Assembly (NCBI RefSeq): GCF_030813515.1
Contig: NZ_JAUSUK010000002.1
Coordinates: forward strand, 682,001 to 746,000
Origin: Rhodopseudomonas julia
GTDB lineage: Bacteria > Pseudomonadota > Alphaproteobacteria > Rhizobiales > Afifellaceae
DNA length: 64,000 bases
Direction: 5' to 3'
Shown: piece after piece, positions 25,636 to 34,334 of the stretch
Position numbering within the stretch: position 1 is the first letter of the stretch
Layout of the letters: every line of letters begins with the position of its first letter
Translations under genes and position numbers: made by a program
The notes under the pieces: generated by a model
What the model was told of the DNA's origin: nothing
What the model saw: the letters and a program-made list of their open reading frames with translations, nothing else
The model's database searches: none

Positions 25636-26622
25636 ATGTACAAGACATTTCTGGGGGCGCTCGCGGCCGCCGGCTTCACGGTCACGGGCTTCGCGCTGAC
25701 GGCAGCGCAGGCGCAGACCGCCTGGGACATGCCGACACCTTATGGCGACAGCAATTTCCACACCCAGAACATCGCCCAGTTCGCCGAGGACGTGAAAGAG
25801 GCGACGGGCGGCGATCTCACCATCACCGTCCATTCGGCGGGATCGCTTTTCAAGCATCCGGAGATCAAGGATGCGGTGCGCAAGGGATTGGTGCCGATCG
25901 GCGAGGTGCTCGTCTCGCGGCTGTCGAACGAAGATCCGATCTTTGGGCTCGATTCGGTGCCCTTCGTGGCGACGAGCTATGACGACGCCAAGAAGCTCTA
26001 CGACGCGCAGAAGCCGGAGCTTGAAAAGGTGCTCGACCAGCAGGGCCTGACGCTTCTCTATTCGGTGCCGTGGCCGCCGCAGGGCCTTTACACCATCAAG
26101 GAAGTGATGAAGGTCGAAGACCTCGCCGGCCTTAAGATGCGTGCTTACAACGCTGCGACAGAGCGGCTTGCCCAGCTTGCGGGCGCGGTGCCGACGCAGG
26201 TCGAAGTGCCCGATCTGCCCACCGCCTTTTCCACGGGCCGCGTGGAAGCGATGGTGACCTCGCCCTCGACAGGCGCCAATTCCAAGGCCTGGGATTACGT
26301 CAAAATCTATACGAACACGCAGGCCTGGCTGCCGAAGAACATGGTCTTTGTGAACAAGCGGGCCTTCGAGAGCCTGCCGGAGGAAGACCAGAAGGCCGTG
26401 ATGGAAGCGGCGGCGGCTGCTGAGACGCGTGGCTGGGAGGCCTCCAAGACGGAGACTGAGGAGAAGACCCAGGAGCTCAAGGACAACGGCATGACGGTCG
26501 CTGAGCCGACCGACGAGCTGATGAGCGGTCTGAAGAAGATCGGCGAGACGATGGCCTCGGAATGGGGCGAGGAAGCGGGTGAACCCGGCAAGGCCGTCCT
26601 GGAAGACTACAAGAGCATGTGA
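25636..26622 (+). CDS. TRAP transporter substrate-binding protein (DctP type)
   Basis: Periplasmic solute receptor of 328 residues. The start at 25636 has GAGGGAGAG upstream and gives a signal peptide ending at LTAAQAQ. The DctP fold is shown by YGDSNFHTQNIAQFAEDV, VHSAGSLFKHPEIKDAVRKG, LAGLKMRAYNAATERLAQ and PTAFSTGRVEAMVTSP; the arginine in LKMRAY normally binds the ligand carboxylate, so an organic acid is expected. It is first in an operon with DctQ, DctM and a winged-helix regulator, and divergent from the oxoprolinase. Confidence 0.93.
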   Translation: MYKTFLGALAAAGFTVTGFALTAAQAQTAWDMPTPYGDSNFHTQNIAQFAEDVKEATGGDLTITVHSAGSLFKHPEIKDAVRKGLVPIGEVLVSRLSNEDPIFGLDSVPFVATSYDDAKKLYDAQKPELEKVLDQQGLTLLYSVPWPPQGLYTIKEVMKVEDLAGLKMRAYNAATERLAQLAGAVPTQVEVPDLPTAFSTGRVEAMVTSPSTGANSKAWDYVKIYTNTQAWLPKNMVFVNKRAFESLPEEDQKAVMEAAAAAETRGWEASKTETEEKTQELKDNGMTVAEPTDELMSGLKKIGETMASEWGEEAGEPGKAVLEDYKSM

Positions 26623-26679
26623 GGCAACGCGGCCGGCTCAGATCTGAGCCGGCCGCTCCCGTTTGAGCGGAGGATAACG

Positions 26680-27237
26680 ATGCGCAAGGCGCTCGACATG
26701 CTCTATGACGCCTCCGCGATCGCAGCGGCTCTTGCGATCGTGGCGATTGCGGTTCTCGTCTCCGTGCAGGTGCTCGGGCGCGTGGCCGACAAGGCGCTGC
26801 AATTTCTGGGCTATCCCGTCTACGGCTTTCTCATCCCGTCGCTTGCCGAAATCTGCGGCTTTCTGTTGGTAGCGGCATCATTTCTGGCGCTCGCCTCGAC
26901 GCTGCGCCATGGCGTGCATATCCGCGTCAATCTCCTCCTGCAGTCCGTGCCGGAAGCGGCACAGCGCCCGCTCAACGCTTTGGTTCTCACAGCGGGCACG
27001 GCGCTTTGCGGCTTCCTCGCCTTTCAGGGGGTGAACCTCGTCCTTGAATCCTATCGGTTCGGGGAGGTTTCTTTCGGCATCATCCCGATCCCGCTGTGGA
27101 TCCCGCAGACGGCGATGGCGGCAGGTCTCGTCATCCTGACGGTTGCGCTTCTCGACGATCTCCTCGTGCTTCTTCGCGGACAGGTTCCGGTCTTCGCCCA
27201 GCACGAGGGCGAGGATCTCGTGGAAGGACGCGAGTGA
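26680..27237 (+). CDS. TRAP transporter small permease (DctQ type)
   Basis: 185 residues, four predicted membrane helices, the normal DctQ layout. The typical central segment is PSLAEICGFLLVAASFLALASTLRHG, followed by VHIRVNLLLQSVPEAAQ and a last helix IPLWIPQTAMAAGLVILTVALLDDLLVLLRG. GGAGG stands before the ATG. It supports the large permease in sodium-driven uptake. It ends in a 1-bp overlap with dctM (TGATG). Confidence 0.9.
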   Translation: MRKALDMLYDASAIAAALAIVAIAVLVSVQVLGRVADKALQFLGYPVYGFLIPSLAEICGFLLVAASFLALASTLRHGVHIRVNLLLQSVPEAAQRPLNALVLTAGTALCGFLAFQGVNLVLESYRFGEVSFGIIPIPLWIPQTAMAAGLVILTVALLDDLLVLLRGQVPVFAQHEGEDLVEGRE

Positions 27238-28541
27238 TGGGTCTCGGCACAATCTCCGCGCTTCTCGCTTTCGGTCTCCTCGGCGCGCTCGGTCTCGGCC
27301 TATGGGTGGCGCTGTCGCTTCTCGGCGTGGCGCTCGTCGCCATTCTTCTGATGACCAACGTGCCGGCCGGCGCCGTGACGGCGACGGCGGCCTGGGGTGC
27401 GTCGAATTCCTGGGATCTGACGGCGCTGCCGATGTTCATCTGGATGGGCGAGATTCTCTTCCGCACGCGCCTGTCTGAGGACATGTTCGCTGGCATCTCG
27501 CCCTTCATGCGGCGCATTCCGGGGCGGCTTCTGCACGTCAATATCGTCGGCTGCGCCATCTTTGCCGCCGTCTCGGGCTCCTCGGCCGCCACCACGGCCA
27601 TGATCGGGCGCATGTCGTTGCCGGAGCTGCGCGGTCGTGGCTACGACGAGAAGATGGCGATCGGAACACTTGCCGGGTCTGGCACGCTCGGGCTTTTGAT
27701 CCCACCCTCGATCATCCTCATCGTCTATGGCGCGGCGACGGAGCAGTCGATCGCGCGTCTCTTTATCGCCGGCATCCTGCCCGGCGCGATGCTCGCCTGC
27801 CTCTTCATGGGCTATGTCGTCGTCTGGTCGCTCCTGCGCCGTTCCGGCATGCCGGAGGCCGATCCCTCGACGACCTTGCGGCAGAAGTTTTCGGCTGCGC
27901 GCCGGCTTCTGCCCGTCGTTCTCCTCATCGTCGGCGTCATCGGCTCGATCTATGCGGGGCTCGCGGCGCCGACGGAGGCGGCGGCGATCGGCGTCATGCT
28001 GGCGCTTCTGCTCTCCTGGGTGACGGGCACTCTGACGAGGGCAAGCTTTGCCGAAGCGCTGATGAGCGCCACGCGCACCTCCTGCATGATTGCCTTCATT
28101 CTCATGGGGGCGGCGGTTCTCACCGTTGCTATGGGATTTACGGGCATCCCGCGGGAGCTCGCCTCGGCAATCGGTGCGATGGATTTGTCGCCCGCCGCAC
28201 TTCTGGCGGCACTCACGCTCCTTTTCATCGTTCTCGGCTGTTTTCTCGACGGCATTTCGGTGGTGGTGCTGACGACCTCCGTCATCCTGCCGATCGTGGA
28301 GGCCGCCGGCTTCGACCTCATCTGGTTCGGCATCTATCTCGTTCTTGTCGTGGAAATGAGCCAGATCACGCCGCCTGTTGGTTTCAATCTCTTCGTTCTG
28401 CAGGGCATTACGGGCCACAACATCTTCAAGGTGGCGGTGATGGCGCTGCCCTTCTTTCTCATCATGGTCGTGGCGGTGGCGCTGATCGCAGCGTTCCCAG
28501 AGATCGCGCTCTTCCTGCCGCGCACCATGCTCGCAAGGTGA
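27237..28541 (+). CDS. TRAP transporter large permease (DctM type)
   Basis: 434 residues, about 12 helices plus re-entrant loops. The family strings are clear: LTALPMFIWMGEILFRTRLSEDMF, GSSAATTAMIGRMSLPELRGRGYD, GTLAGSGTLGLLIPPSIILIVYG, GLAAPTEAAAIGV and EMSQITPPVGFNLFVLQG. It is the transport channel of the TRAP system, driven by an ion gradient. It starts within the last base of dctQ, and the winged-helix gene follows after 3 bases, so all four genes are one operon. Confidence 0.94.
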   Translation: MGLGTISALLAFGLLGALGLGLWVALSLLGVALVAILLMTNVPAGAVTATAAWGASNSWDLTALPMFIWMGEILFRTRLSEDMFAGISPFMRRIPGRLLHVNIVGCAIFAAVSGSSAATTAMIGRMSLPELRGRGYDEKMAIGTLAGSGTLGLLIPPSIILIVYGAATEQSIARLFIAGILPGAMLACLFMGYVVVWSLLRRSGMPEADPSTTLRQKFSAARRLLPVVLLIVGVIGSIYAGLAAPTEAAAIGVMLALLLSWVTGTLTRASFAEALMSATRTSCMIAFILMGAAVLTVAMGFTGIPRELASAIGAMDLSPAALLAALTLLFIVLGCFLDGISVVVLTTSVILPIVEAAGFDLIWFGIYLVLVVEMSQITPPVGFNLFVLQGITGHNIFKVAVMALPFFLIMVVAVALIAAFPEIALFLPRTMLAR

Positions 28542-28544
28542 TCC

Positions 28545-29075
28545 ATGGCGGCGACCCCTAAACGAAACACGGAGATCGGCCCGATCGTGTCGGCCGCGCA
28601 TCTCGCGGAAGGGGGGATGCCCGCGCTTTCGGAAGTCGAGTTCGCGCTGGAGATGGCGAACAACGCCTTTTCGCGCTGGATGGTGCGCGGCATGGCCGCC
28701 GCCGGTGTGGACGGATTGTCGGCGCTCGACGTCCTCGTTCTTCACACGGTCGCGCATCGCGCAAGGATGAAGACGGTCGCCGACATCTGCCTCGTTCTCA
28801 ACATCGAGGACACGCACACCGTCACCTACACGCTGAAGAAGCTGGAGCGGCTCGGCCTCGTCTCCTCCAGCCGACGCGGCAAGGAGAAGGCAGTCGCCGT
28901 CACGAGCGAGGGCGAAGCGGCGTGCTTGCGTTACCGCAAAATCCGCGAGATCCTGCTTGTGGAGGCGGTGAAATCGCTCGGCCTCGACGAAGCGGAGATG
29001 AGCCGGCTTGCCGCGCTGCTCAGGGCACTCTCCGGCCATTACGACCAGGCGGCGCGTTCAGCCGTGTCATTGTAG
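28545..29075 (+). CDS. MarR-like winged-helix DNA-binding protein
   Basis: 176 residues. After a variable N-terminus there is the dimerisation helix LSEVEFALEMANNAFSRWM, then a winged helix: LSALDVLVLHTVAHR, MKTVADICLVLNIEDTHTVTYTLKKLERLGLV (recognition helix) and wing SSSRRGKEKAVAVTSEG. This is the HTH_27/MarR group. AAGGTG is before the ATG, and the gene follows dctM by 3 bases, so it probably regulates the TRAP/oxoprolinase locus through the palindrome at 25537. rnpB begins 49 bp downstream. Confidence 0.85.
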   Translation: MAATPKRNTEIGPIVSAAHLAEGGMPALSEVEFALEMANNAFSRWMVRGMAAAGVDGLSALDVLVLHTVAHRARMKTVADICLVLNIEDTHTVTYTLKKLERLGLVSSSRRGKEKAVAVTSEGEAACLRYRKIREILLVEAVKSLGLDEAEMSRLAALLRALSGHYDQAARSAVSL

Positions 29076-29124
29076 TCATGGCTCCGGCATTGACGCCGCC
29101 TTCCGCCAATGCCACCTGTCGCGC

Positions 29125-29556
29125 GCCAGCCGGCCGGACGGCCGCTCCGCCAAGTCTCGAAAGGGCGGCGGGGAGGAAAGTCCGGGCTCCATGGAAACAC
29201 GACGCCGGGTAACGCCCGGCGAGGGAAGCTGCGCCGCAAGGCGCAGATGAACCTCAGGGAAAGCGCCACAGAGAGCAGTCTGCCTCTCCGCTTCGGCCGA
29301 GAGGTGAGGGTGAAAGGGTGGGGTAAGAGCCCACCGCGGACGCAGCAATGCGGACGGCACGGCAAGCCCCGTCGGGAGCAAGACCGAGAAGGGGCGGCAG
29401 GGACGAGCGTCTTCGGGCGTTCACGTCCAGGCCGGTTTTCAGGCCAGCCGCTCGGGTGGGTCGCGAGAAGCGCCGGGTAACCGGCGCTCCAGATGAATGG
29501 TCGTCACGTCGCGGGAAACCGCGGCCGTACAGAACCCGGCTTACAGGCCGGCTGGC
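29125..29556 (+). ncRNA. rnpB: RNase P RNA, bacterial type A
   Basis: Catalytic RNA that matures tRNA 5' ends. The ends pair as helix P1: GCCAGCCGGCC (29125-29135) with GGCCGGCTGGC (29546-29556). The universal core is present: GGAGGAAAGTCCGGGCTCCA near the 5' end (29172-29191) and ACAGAACCCGGCTTACAGGC at the 3' end, which form P4 and flanks. The central AGGGTGAAAGGGTGGGGTAAGAG and GGGTAACGCCCGGCGAGG also fit. Length is about 432 bases, larger than E. coli but typical of alphaproteobacteria. Confidence 0.96.
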
Positions 29557-29573
29557 ATATTTCCCGGATCAGG

Positions 29574-30275
29574 TCAGACGGTTGGATCGGCGGAGGCCAA
29601 AGCCGTCTTCACGCGTCCGCAATAGGCTGCCGCGCCGGAGGTCATCCGCGTTGCGTAATGGCCGGCATTGTAGCGCAGAAGCGTGCCGCAGGTCGTGCCG
29701 CCGCCGAGTTCATAGGCCCGGGCGAGATAGCGCATGCCCCATTCGAGGTTGGTTTCCGGATCGTAGAGGGCCTGGATGGAGCCGGTGTAACCGAGGCCGC
29801 GTGCCGTCGCCGGTTTGATCTGCATGAGGCCGATCTCGCCGGCGCTGCCGGTGGCGCGTGGATTGAAGCGGCTTTCCACCATTACCACGGCGCTCGCCAG
29901 TTCCACCGGCACGCCATGCTTTGCGGCCGCCTTGGCGACGAGCGCATGCAGGTCGCTGGCCGGCTTTGCGGTCTTCCCGGCCGTGTCCTTCTTCACTTCG
30001 GCCGTTTTCTCGGTGCGCGCAACGGCTTCTGTGCTGCCTGTGGTTTTGGGTGCCGCGTCGTGCGCACGGGCGATGATGAAGGCTTTCGAGCTGTCACCCG
30101 AGGTGGCACGTGGCGTATGCGCGGTCTTTTGCGTGCCGGTGTCGCTCTTTTCGGTTTTGGTTTCGGATGCGGCCTGCCGCTGTGCGCCGATGATTAGATC
30201 TTTGGAGGCATCATCTGCGAAGGCAGGCTGGATGAAGGCGGCCCCTAGCAGGACCGCTGCAATCGTTCTCTTCAA
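29574..30275 (-). CDS. SLT-domain lytic transglycosylase
   Basis: 233 residues, exported by MKRTIAAVLLGAAFIQPAFA. A low-complexity linker rich in Thr, Lys and Ala (residues about 25-105) precedes a compact SLT domain: VVMVESRFNPRATGSAGEIG with the catalytic glutamate in VESRF, LMQIKPATARGLGY, YDPETNLEWGMRYLARAYE and LLRYNAGH. It cleaves peptidoglycan glycan strands in the periplasm. Its 3' end lies 17 bp from the end of rnpB, in the opposite direction. Confidence 0.9.
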   Translation of the reverse strand: MKRTIAAVLLGAAFIQPAFADDASKDLIIGAQRQAASETKTEKSDTGTQKTAHTPRATSGDSSKAFIIARAHDAAPKTTGSTEAVARTEKTAEVKKDTAGKTAKPASDLHALVAKAAAKHGVPVELASAVVMVESRFNPRATGSAGEIGLMQIKPATARGLGYTGSIQALYDPETNLEWGMRYLARAYELGGGTTCGTLLRYNAGHYATRMTSGAAAYCGRVKTALASADPTV

Positions 30276-30404
30276 CTTTGACCCCTTTGCCGGTCTCTTC
30301 CGGGCGGGGCGGGTAAAAAGCGCAGATGGCCAGAATGTGCGGGTTCCAAGGTCATTTGATGGAACGCGGCATGTGACGCAGGGGCCGGCAAGCCCCTGAA
30401 CGGA

Positions 30405-31163
30405 CTAAATTTCGTCGATGGAGGCGAGGAGCTTGTGCAGCGTGCGGAATGTCGAATGATCGACGATGCCGTCGATGCGCTCGGGCCGGAAGTGCCTCTG
30501 GAAGGCGCCGACGACCGTCCGGGTGCGCTCGTCATAAACCCCGGTGACGGCGACGCAATAGCCATAAAGGGCAAGGAGGCTCTGAATGTCGGCGACCTCC
30601 TCGCCTTCGGCGCCAGGAGCGAGGAGCGGTTCGGGCGAGGCGGGCTCCGGCGAGACGAAATGGCCGATCCCCGCCTCCGCGAGACGATGCCAGGGAAAGA
30701 GTTCGCCCGGATCGAGCTTGCGATCGGGGGCGACGTCGGAATGGCCCAGAACGCGCCTCGCCGGGATCTTGTGGCGTTTCAGAATATCCTGGCAAAGGGC
30801 GATGACGCTGTCGATCTGTCGGTCGCCGAACGGCGGCAGCGTTGCGCCTTTCTCAAGTGCGGCATGGCCCCAATTGGCGATCTCGATGCCGATCGAGCGG
30901 GCATTGATATCGCTTGCCCCATTCCATGAAGAGCGGCCGGCGTGCCAGGCGCGCTCCTTTTCGTCGACGAGCCGGAGACGCGTGCCATCCGTGCGGACGA
31001 GATAGTGGCAGGAGACTTGTGCGTGCGGATCGCGCAGCCGGGCGAGGGCTTCGTCCTCTTTCTCCATGCCTGTATAATGCAGGAGAAGGATATCGACCGG
31101 CTCGCCATTGCGGGAATTGAAGTTGGGGGACGGTTGCCATTCACCGAGGAGGCTGTTTCTCAT
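30405..31163 (-). CDS. N-acetylmuramoyl-L-alanine amidase, AmpD-like, with peptidoglycan-binding domain
   Basis: 252 residues. An amidase_2 domain (zinc amidase) has the first ligand in LLLHYTGM, the fold motifs VSCHYLVRTDG, ERAWHAGRSSWNG and SIGIEIANWG, and the remaining zinc ligands in LGHSDVAPDRKLDPGELFPW. A C-terminal PG_binding_1 domain (EEVADIQSLLALYGYCVAVT...VGAFQRHFRPERIDG) follows. There is no signal peptide, so it is a cytoplasmic AmpD-type enzyme acting on recycled muropeptides, as inferred. Its ATG overlaps the stop of the TerB-DnaJ gene by 4 bp. Confidence 0.92.
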   Translation of the reverse strand: MRNSLLGEWQPSPNFNSRNGEPVDILLLHYTGMEKEDEALARLRDPHAQVSCHYLVRTDGTRLRLVDEKERAWHAGRSSWNGASDINARSIGIEIANWGHAALEKGATLPPFGDRQIDSVIALCQDILKRHKIPARRVLGHSDVAPDRKLDPGELFPWHRLAEAGIGHFVSPEPASPEPLLAPGAEGEEVADIQSLLALYGYCVAVTGVYDERTRTVVGAFQRHFRPERIDGIVDHSTFRTLHKLLASIDEI

Positions 31164-31876
31164 CGCTTCGCGGTCGAGCCTCGCGAGGCGAGGGAGCGCC
31201 CGCGGCCGATTTCCTCCCAGGCGGCGTTGATTGCGGCAAGTCGGTCATTGGCGATCGCGATGAATTCCTCCGGCACGTTGCGGGCAATCAGGCGATCGGG
31301 ATGGTTCTCGCGAACGAGCTCGCGGTAACGGTCCCGCAGCCGTTTTTCGTCCCATGAGGGATCCGCGCCGAGAACCAGCCAGGGATCGGCCTCACCCATA
31401 TGCACATGGCGGGCCCGAATGCGCTCGAAATCGCGCCCTTCGAAGCCGAAGATGGCTCCAACCTGCTCCAGATAAGAGAGTTCGCGCTGATGCACGGCGC
31501 CGTCCGCCTTGGCGATCGCGAAGAGGGCGTCGAGGATATCTTCCAGCATCGCCGGATCGTCTTGCAGGAGGCGCGCGGCATCCTGCGCATAGGCTTCGAA
31601 CCCTGCAATGTCGGCGCTCGCCAGACGGTAGATGCGAGCAACGCTCTTCTCGTCTGCCGGTGGGACGGTGAAGAGCCTCTCGAACGTCTCAATTTCCTCG
31701 AAGGAGACGATGCCGTCAGCCTTCGCCATTTTTGCGGACAAGGCGATCATCGCGATCGTGAAGGTGATCTCCTTGCGCCTCTCGCTGCCTGAGAGCTGCA
31801 GCAGGACATCGCGCAGGCCGGCGATTGCCTCGCCCGTGCGATCAAGGAAATCGGACAGACGCGACCAGATGCTCAT
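31160..31876 (-). CDS. DjlA-like TerB/DnaJ co-chaperone
   Basis: 238 residues. The middle (about 30-150) is an all-helical TerB-like domain (LSAKMAKADGIVSFEEIETFERLF and FAIAKADGAVHQRELSYLEQV, with paired acidic motifs). The C-terminal 65 residues are a J domain: DPWLVLGADPSWDEKRLRDRYRELVRENHPDRL with the invariant HPD for DnaK stimulation. The N-terminus has no membrane helix, unlike enterobacterial DjlA. It is coupled to the amidase by a 4-bp overlap and lies just upstream of the dcw cluster in the opposite direction. Confidence 0.87.
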   Translation of the reverse strand: MSIWSRLSDFLDRTGEAIAGLRDVLLQLSGSERRKEITFTIAMIALSAKMAKADGIVSFEEIETFERLFTVPPADEKSVARIYRLASADIAGFEAYAQDAARLLQDDPAMLEDILDALFAIAKADGAVHQRELSYLEQVGAIFGFEGRDFERIRARHVHMGEADPWLVLGADPSWDEKRLRDRYRELVRENHPDRLIARNVPEEFIAIANDRLAAINAAWEEIGRGRSLASRGSTAKR

Positions 31877-32491
31877 GGATGTCCTGCCGAGGTGGTGAAG
31901 CGAGCTGCCAGCGGCACCAGAGCCGCTTTTGTGTCCCTAGCGGGGCAAAAGTGTCCAGGCAAGAACAAGCGAACGCCCGAACGAGACCCCAGGTCTGGCA
32001 TCGAGACATGAGCCTCGATGGCCTGCCTCGATCCTGAAGCTCCGAGATTAAGCGAGCAAGGCAGCGCGACGCGAACGTCGCGCTGCCTCGGGCCGCCAGG
32101 CCGGCACCCGATCGGCCGGCGGCCAACCCTTTGCCCGCTCGTTCTGTAACGGTCGCAGAGAGCTTTGCGTTCCGGTGTCGTCTCTCTCTACGCGCCTCTC
32201 CCACGGTGAGGGAAATGCTTGCCGGCAAAGGACTTAAGCGATCGGGCGCGCGCCCGCTTACCGCTTGTTTACCTTGAGGGCGCATGTCTCCCAGACCATC
32301 CGAGCGGTGCTTGCGCCCGCCAGATTCCATTGCAAACCATGGCATCCCATGCTATCCCATGAATACCCGGAATGGCTCGGTCATGGTGATGCGCGTGGGG
32401 TCTTCGGCGCGCTGCACCTTTGACGTTTGCTGAATGCCGTGACGTTGCCGGGAGAGGGCGGCTCGATGACCGCTATGGGGTGTGCAGGCGT
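31877..32491. other. 615-bp intergenic region upstream of mraZ with three hairpins
   Basis: No convincing gene. Three stems follow one another: CATCGAG/CTCGATG (31999-32020); a 13-bp stem AGGCAGCGCGACG/CGTCGCGCTGCCT with loop CGAA (32059-32088); and GGCCGCC/GGCGGCC enclosing GGCCG/CGGCC with one bulged A (32091-32124). A palindrome CGGGCGCGCGCCCG sits at 32243-32256. Next come the MraZ box and a promoter candidate TTGCAA-N17-TATCCC (32330-32358). The hairpins may form a small RNA, or termination structures for either strand. Confidence 0.5.
32321..32370 (-). promoter_or_regulatory. mraZ: MraZ box: five decameric repeats before mraZ
   Basis: Read on the minus strand the decamers are CGGGTATTCA, TGGGATAGCA, TGGGATGCCA, TGGTTTGCAA and TGGAATCTGG, that is, TGG(G)N repeats at an exact 10-bp step. 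The known MraZ operator is a set of TGGGN repeats with 5-bp spacers. The box overlaps a promoter candidate and a GATTC methylation site (32323-32327) and ends 121 bases before mraZ. Confidence 0.75.
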
Positions 32492-32959
32492 ATGGATGGG
32501 TTCGTGGCAACCTTCACCAACCGGCTCGATGCGAAGGGCCGGGTGTCGGTGCCTGCCCAGTTTCGTGCAGTGCTTGCGCGGGAAGGGACGGAAGGGCTGT
32601 TTTGTTATCCCTCACTCGACCAGGACGCGATCGATTGCGGCGGCGCTCGTCTTCAGGACGAGATCAGCAAGCGCCTGCAAGCCTTCGAGACGTTCTCGGA
32701 GGATTACGAGACCCTTTCCACGGCCTTCTACGCCGACAGCCGTCTCCTGAAGATCGATCAGGACGGTCGCATCATGCTCCCCGAGGAATTCATCGAGTTC
32801 GCCGGCATCAAGGATGCGGCCGTGTTTGCCGGTCTCGGCCTCAAATTTCAGATCTGGGAGCAGGAGAAATTCCAGGCGCGCCGTCAGGTCGCCCGCTCCA
32901 GGCTGCGCAGCATCATTCGTTCGCTCGATGGCAAGCGGCCTTCCGAGGACGACGCGTGA
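32492..32959 (+). CDS. mraZ: Transcriptional regulator MraZ
   Basis: First gene of the dcw cluster; an AbrB-fold ring protein that represses its own operon. 155 residues with two SpoVT/AbrB repeats: [17 protein letters not shown] (about 8-24) and the second copy around [22 protein letters not shown]. The start at 32492 gives [17 protein letters not shown], matching family N-termini, although the ribosome site is weak (AGGCGT). It overlaps rsmH by one base (TGATG). Confidence 0.95.
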   Translation: MDGFVATFTNRLDAKGRVSVPAQFRAVLAREGTEGLFCYPSLDQDAIDCGGARLQDEISKRLQAFETFSEDYETLSTAFYADSRLLKIDQDGRIMLPEEFIEFAGIKDAAVFAGLGLKFQIWEQEKFQARRQVARSRLRSIIRSLDGKRPSEDDA

Positions 32960-33981
32960 TGGGCGGGTCGGAAAGCCTGCCGAACAATTCTCTGCATGTG
33001 CCGGTAATGCTTCAGCCGGTCATGGAGGCTCTCAACGTGCGCGCCGACGGGCGCTACATCGACGGAACTTTCGGAGCCGGCGGCTATAGTCGCGCGATCC
33101 TCGAGGCGGGCGGTGCGGTTCTGGCGATCGACCGCGATCCGAGTGCGATCGCCGGTGGCGCCGCGCTTCAGGAAGAATACGGCGCGCGTCTGCGCCTCGT
33201 CGAAGGCCGTTTCTCCGAGCTTGAGGCGATCGCCGAAGACAACGATTTCATGCCCGCCGATGGCGTCGTTCTCGATATCGGCGTCTCCTCCATGCAGCTC
33301 GATCAGGCCGAGCGCGGCTTCTCCTTCCGTTTCGATGGGCCGCTCGATATGCGGATGGGTGCCGACGGTCCCTCGGCCGCCGACGTCGTCAACCGTGCGT
33401 CGGTCAACGATCTTCAGCGCATTATCGGCCACCTCGGCGAAGAGCGTCGGGCCGGACGTATTGCGCGCGCGATCGTCGCCGCCCGCGACGAAGAGCCGAT
33501 TACCCGCACGGCTGCGCTTGCCGCCATCGTCGAGAAGGCCGCCGGTGGGCGTGCCCCGGGCTCTCATATCCATCCTGCGACACGCACATTCCAGGCGTTG
33601 CGCATCTTTATCAACCGTGAACTCGATGAGCTCGTCGAGGCGCTGGCGGCAGCCGAGCAGGTTCTGGACGAGGGCGGCCGGCTGGTCGTCGTCGCCTTCC
33701 ATTCGCTCGAGGATCGCATCGTCAAGCGCTTCCTGCGTTTGCGCAGCGAGGAGCTGCGCGGTTCGCGTCACCAGCCGCTGAACGTCGGCCCGGCGCCGAG
33801 CTTCAAGGCGCTCAATCGCGGCCTCAAGGCCGATGATGCGGAAACTGCGCGCAATCCCCGGGCTCGCTCCGCGGTGCTGCGTGCGGCCGAACGCACCGCA
33901 GCTCCCGCTCACCCTCTCGATATCACGCGCCTCGGCGTGCCGCGTCTTGTCGGTGTCGCCGGGCCGGAGGCCTTCGCATGA
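32959..33981 (+). CDS. rsmH: 16S rRNA (cytosine1402-N4)-methyltransferase RsmH (MraW)
   Basis: Methylates C1402 of 16S rRNA at the P site. 340 residues. It has [31 protein letters not shown] (SAM motif I), [20 protein letters not shown] and [17 protein letters not shown], all standard. The start is ATG 32959, fused to the mraZ stop (TGATG). Its stop overlaps ftsL by 4 bp. Confidence 0.96.
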   Translation: MGGSESLPNNSLHVPVMLQPVMEALNVRADGRYIDGTFGAGGYSRAILEAGGAVLAIDRDPSAIAGGAALQEEYGARLRLVEGRFSELEAIAEDNDFMPADGVVLDIGVSSMQLDQAERGFSFRFDGPLDMRMGADGPSAADVVNRASVNDLQRIIGHLGEERRAGRIARAIVAARDEEPITRTAALAAIVEKAAGGRAPGSHIHPATRTFQALRIFINRELDELVEALAAAEQVLDEGGRLVVVAFHSLEDRIVKRFLRLRSEELRGSRHQPLNVGPAPSFKALNRGLKADDAETARNPRARSAVLRAAERTAAPAHPLDITRLGVPRLVGVAGPEAFA

Positions 33982-34334
33982 TGCGTGTTCTCAACATCGT
34001 CGCCATCGCCGCGGCGCTCATCGCGGCCTTTTCCGTTTTCAATCTGAAGTACCAGGCTGAGGGCGTCGCCAAAGAGGTCGCGGAGCTGCAGCGGAGGGTC
34101 GATCAGGAGAAGGAAAGCCTGTCGCTCCTGCGCGCCGAGTGGAGCGTTCTCAACCAGCCGGAACGCGTTGAGGAACTCGTCACGCGGCATGCCGAAGCTC
34201 TCGACCTCGCGCCCGTCGAGCCGGCGCAACTTGCTGATCCAAGGCAGATTCCCATGCGAAGCATCGCTCCGAGCGAGCAGGACCGTGACCTTCTGACCGG
34301 CCTCGCCGGCGACCTTGTGGAGAAACTCCAGTGA
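33978..34334 (+). CDS. ftsL: Cell division protein FtsL
   Basis: Small bitopic divisome protein, 118 residues: a membrane helix ([22 protein letters not shown]) then a periplasmic coiled coil ([33 protein letters not shown]). With FtsQ and FtsB it controls the FtsWI synthase. Sequence conservation is low, so the call rests on size, topology and position. Overlaps of 4 bp join it to rsmH and ftsI. Confidence 0.88.
   Translation: MMRVLNIVAIAAALIAAFSVFNLKYQAEGVAKEVAELQRRVDQEKESLSLLRAEWSVLNQPERVEELVTRHAEALDLAPVEPAQLADPRQIPMRSIAPSEQDRDLLTGLAGDLVEKLQ

Noticed and set aside
31842-32345. 167-codon minus-strand frame in the gap before mraZ
   Set aside because: Arg/Ser-rich product, no ribosome site, covers the hairpins and the MraZ box, and overlaps the start of the TerB-DnaJ gene.
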